From: Picochlorum sp. 'celeri'
Lineage: Eukaryota > Chlorophyta > Trebouxiophyceae
Reading direction: 5' to 3'
DNA: 64,000 bases
Assembly (NCBI GenBank): GCA_010909725.1
Contig: JAACMV010000010.1
Span: forward strand, 1-64,000
Below, piece after piece: positions 60,959 through 64,000 of this stretch (position 1 is the stretch's first letter; each line of letters starts with the position of its first letter). The translations under genes were made by a program, and so were the position numbers. The notes under the pieces are model-generated. The model saw only the letters and a list, made by a program, of their open reading frames with translations. It ran no database searches and was not told the origin of the DNA.

Positions 60959-63215
60959 CTAGTTCAGTCCAGCAGCTTCCAAAAGATTCTCTGGGACCTC
61001 CAAGTCACATGTAGTTTCAGGGTACACGACTGGGAGACTGTCAGACTGCAGTGGCATCACTGGAGCAAATGTATTGTCGAGGACGCCAAGGAGGGTTGCA
61101 TTACCCAGGAAGTATGTACCGTTGTTGTATACGGACAGGTAGGCGTTTGGATCCAACAACATGTAGTTGCCAGAATCAGCAATCTCCTCATTCAATCTGG
61201 CAATGGTGAGACCCCAGTTGTAGACCTCCTCTTGGTCAGCTGTTGGGTTTGTGACATTTCCTGCTGCAATCAATGTGTTGGCAATTCCCTCGTTCACTTC
61301 GTTGAAGGCAGCGTTGAAGTTGGCACGGTCATCAGTTCCATTCTTGTATGGTGCATAGATACCCTGGGCTGTGAATGCAGCAGCAACCAAGGCAGCAATG
61401 ACAATGGTGGCCACCCACCCAGAGAAGAACTTGATCAACAGCAACCAGTTGTAGCGAGACCCTGGGTGTGCTTCCTTTCTCATCTTTGCACTGATCACCT
61501 CAACGAGACCAATTCCAGTGATGGCGCCAGTGATCACCTGTGTAGTGGACACTGGGAATCCATATCTGGAGGCAACAATAACAATAATGGATGAGGTCAA
61601 CTCTGCACAATATCCTCTGGAGTTTGTCACCTTGACCATCTTCACGCCAAGTGCACGGACAATCTTGTATCCATATGTGGCAAGACCAACAACGATTCCA
61701 ATTCCTCCAATGACGAACATCCAAATTGGGACCTGTGCCTTGGAGTCAGCGCATTCGCACTGCCAGATTGCATAAATTGCAGCAAATGAACCGATGGAGT
61801 TTGCCACATCGTTGGCACCGTGAGCAAAGGCATTAGCGCAGGCAGTAATGACCTGGAGGTACTTGAAAGAGAACTCGGTCTTTACGTCAAAGACCTGTGC
61901 ACCCTCGTGAATTTCCTTGATCTTGGCATCAGTCTCGGCAACACTGTGGATGTCCTGGTTCATACCATTGCCAAGGGCCTTCCACACTCTAGACTTGCGC
62001 ATATCAGCCAAGGCAGCTGGTGTTCTTCCTCTTGGCTTTCCAGGCTCAAAGTCGTCAGACTCTTCGGATGGCTCTCCATCCTTCTCTCCCTCTTCAATGC
62101 CTCCAGCAGCCTTGGCCTCAACAGCAGCAACCTGCTTCTCGTACAATTCCATATCTCTGTTGACGAGCTTGATGACCAACTTGAGACCGATGATGACCAC
62201 AACAGAGCACACTGCTGCCGTCACAGCAGCAATCCAAGCTGCAGTTCCATCTGGAATCTTGCATCCAGTCTGTGTGACCTCAATATTCTCTGGAGTCTTC
62301 AAGGTGAAGTTACCCTCCTCGCCGTCGCAAACATCGCTCGAAATTTTGGCATCCTTTGTTGGGCTTCCACCTGGTGGGCAAGATGGTGGGTCAGCCAAGG
62401 TACCAGTGTATGTCTCATTCTTCATCCATCCATTGACTCCCTTCTGGATCACGAAGTAGGTGATGACCCAGGCAGTAATGAATGTGTACAATGGGAAGAG
62501 GAACAAAGACATTCTGAAAGGATTGCGGGCGTTGAGGACAACGACCTTGGTGAAGACAAACAAGAGTCCAGCCACAAGGGCAGCCATGCAAGGGGTGATG
62601 ATCCATGCCAAAACGATGGACACAACTCCTCCTGGGAATGGGTTGTCACCTCCTTCTGGTGCTTTGTACCACACAACAGAGTCAGCTCCGGCAGCAATCA
62701 TAGACATTCCGATGATGGCACCGACCATACTGTGAGTGGTGGACACTGGAAGCTCGAGGAAGGTGGCGAGTGCCAACCACAACCCAGCGGACAGCAAGGC
62801 GCACAACATTCCGTACATGAGCAAATCTGGACTGTATGTGTAAGCCTCTGGCTTGGCAATACCCTTACGAATGGTGGACGTCACACCAGATCCCAACAAC
62901 ATGGCTCCTCCAAACTCGAATACTGCCGCCACTAGGACGGCTTGTTTTAGCGATAGAGCTTTTGATCCAACAGATGTGGCGAAAGAGTTGGCAACATCAT
63001 TGGCTCCGATACCCCAAGCCACGAAAAAGGCGAGGAAGATGGAGCACACGAAGACTGCATCACGATAACAATGGTATAAGTCATGTGGTACAGTACGGAG
63101 AAGAATCTACAGGCGGCGGATTCCACAAAAGATGCCTTGGTACCAGGAACGTCCAGAAATGCAGCAAGAAATTGGGAAATTGCAACGTACTCCAAGTGAA
63201 ATTACTCCAGACCAT
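60959..63215 (-). CDS. PiT-family (PHO4) phosphate transporter
   Basis: Na+- or H+-coupled inorganic phosphate uptake. Exons 63215-63191 (25 nt, MVWSNFTW) and 63054-60959 give 706 aa; the phase-1 splice restores W-IFVCSIFLAFFVAWGIGANDVANSFATSVGS. The PiT repeat motif GANDVANS occurs twice (N-terminal half and as AHGANDVANSIGSFAAIY at about residue 410), with inverted PHO4 halves and GFPVSTTQ signatures. Around residues 305-355 a charged loop carries EEGEKDGEPSEESDDFEPGKPRGRTP. Codon use is more C-ending (GCC, ACC, GTC) than in neighbours, in line with high expression. It converges on P4H. Confidence 0.93.
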
Positions 63216-63713
63216 GGCGAATTATTATATTCCGAATGCTTGCGATAGCAACAGCGTATTATTCGAGACGATGTAATTGGGTTCGACTGCGCAGGCTCTT
63301 TCCTGGAAAGTTGCACAGATTCGTCAGCAAGTTGAACACTGCAGAAGCTTTCAGACTGCTAGACAGTGTCAATGCTTATTGTACCACTTTTTGCAAGTGA
63401 TATTTGTGGAATTTTATTATTATTCTGAACACCTATAGCCGTCGCAATGCACGGCGTAAATTCTGCAGCATTGGAATCTTTCGCTTGCATGCAAAAGATT
63501 CCTCCCAACAGAGCATCTTTTGTTAATTTCAATTTACGGAGAGAGCGCGCCTTTTAATATTAAATGTTTGTTTTAAGAAAAACTGCGAAGAAATGAATAC
63601 TCCATTCATTCGTTCGATTCGTCATAAGCATTTCTAAAGCAAAGCATGGCAACTGAATCTCCGATGGTTGAATGTCGACGGTGGACTGTCGTTCTAGAAG
63701 CAAGAAAGGAGGA
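63216..63713. other. Divergent intergenic region, PiT / PIG-U-like
   Basis: 498 nt. AT-rich with TTTTATTATTATTCTGAAC near 63411-63429 and AATATTAAATGTTTGTTTTAAG near 63557-63578. It holds the 5' flanks of two divergent genes; phosphate-responsive elements could be here but none is recognised. Confidence 0.35.
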
Positions 63714-64000
63714 ATGACGCACCAAGCTGAAATTCAAAGTTTCCGTCGAAATTCGATTATTTACTTCTTTTTGTTACAATCCCTACGAATATGGGACTTT
63801 AGGCATATAGTGCGGCTGCTCGAGTGGTCCCCTGATTTACATGATGAGGTGGCAATCCCTCAGCAGAGGTTGGTTGAAGATGCGGTCAGTGCGGTGTGTC
63901 ACGCCATAGCCACATCGCTGATCGGGAGAATTGGAGGCACGCGGATAGAGGGAATGTACTATTGGAATCCTTTCAATATCATTTCAGCGCTATGTGGCTT
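63714..64000 (+). CDS. Probable PIG-U-like GPI-transamidase subunit, truncated by the window edge
   Basis: The frame opens at an ATG at 63714 and runs off the right end (95 codons present). RLVEDAVSAVCHAIATSLIGR and MYYWNPFNIISALCG correspond in order and spacing to the helix and WNPFTI-type motif of plant PIG-U, a subunit of the complex that attaches GPI anchors in the ER. The first 40 residues (SIIYFFLLQSLRIWDFRHIVRLLEWSPD) are not typical, so an unrecognised upstream exon or intron is likely. Only the terminal part supports the call. Confidence 0.4.
   Translation, partial: MTHQAEIQSFRRNSIIYFFLLQSLRIWDFRHIVRLLEWSPDLHDEVAIPQQRLVEDAVSAVCHAIATSLIGRIGGTRIEGMYYWNPFNIISALCG

Noticed and set aside
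61820..62935. A 371-codon plus-strand frame opposite the PiT gene
   Set aside because: It is antisense to a well-conserved transporter whose C-ending codon bias suppresses stops on the other strand. The translated product has no domain.

Overview
This 64-kb window is nuclear DNA from a compact, intron-containing photosynthetic eukaryote, most probably a green alga. Support for Viridiplantae comes from a plant-type AP2/ERF factor, a MYB-CC/PHR-like GARP factor, a CPP/TSO1-like CXC protein, 15-cis-zeta-carotene isomerase, DapA with a plastid-like leader and the m6A-writer subunit FIP37/WTAP. Gene spacing of about 1.6 kb, short introns (mostly 60-110 nt) with GTRCGT donors, and moderate GC would suit a very compact trebouxiophyte such as Picochlorum. 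The genus is an inference that I cannot test here. Exon models were made by eye from reading-frame continuity, GT-AG sites and family conservation.

Layout. 1-6.3 kb is gene-poor: an A/C-rich low-complexity block with a diverged internal duplication, a decayed LTR-retrotransposon protease fragment (about 3.73-4.08 kb), and about three partial copies of a 0.7-0.95-kb direct repeat carrying inverted arms and minisatellites (4.25-6.17 kb). From 6.3 kb onward the window is densely coding. 6.3-12.3 kb is a minus-strand run: MLH1, an ankyrin/TPR protein, a TVP38/DedA-like membrane protein and a TLC-domain protein. 12.6-25.6 kb holds an RMI1/TDRD3-like OB-fold protein, a beta-carbonic anhydrase, ubiquitin E1, TRM11, a glutaredoxin-like protein, PEX16, an SLC35F6-like transporter and a CUE/F-box/LRR protein. 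26-38.7 kb holds AP2/ERF, Yippee, an RRM protein, FIP37/WTAP, a methyltransferase, MFAP1, a TOM1-like VHS/GAT protein, a coiled-coil protein, a multipass membrane protein and ribonucleotide reductase R2. 39-50.6 kb holds a RING protein, DapA, ACBP, a DUF1365 protein, a GT92 glycosyltransferase, a second TVP38-like protein, NTMT1, VPS28, a bZIP factor and PEX19. 50.9-64 kb holds a CXC protein, a small unknown, Z-ISO, MYB-CC, SMARCAL1, prolyl 4-hydroxylase, a PiT phosphate transporter and a probable PIG-U fragment cut by the window edge.

The genes do not form one pathway; this is ordinary eukaryotic housekeeping order. Themes recur by chance or compaction: genome maintenance (MLH1, SMARCAL1, the RMI1-like protein, RNR2), ESCRT/ubiquitin (UBA1, VPS28, the TOM1-like protein), peroxisome biogenesis (PEX16, PEX19) and RNA (FIP37, MFAP1, TRM11). 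The main architectural features are extreme 3'-end compaction (two convergent pairs have stop codons only 2 nt apart), tiny first exons and near-abutting tandem genes. I found no obvious new multi-gene system. The most unusual items are the inverted-arm repeat units at the left edge, the 2-nt convergent stop junctions, a frame-preserving intron in PEX19, a PBS-like 11-mer near 53.97 kb, and an apparent frame discontinuity in MFAP1.
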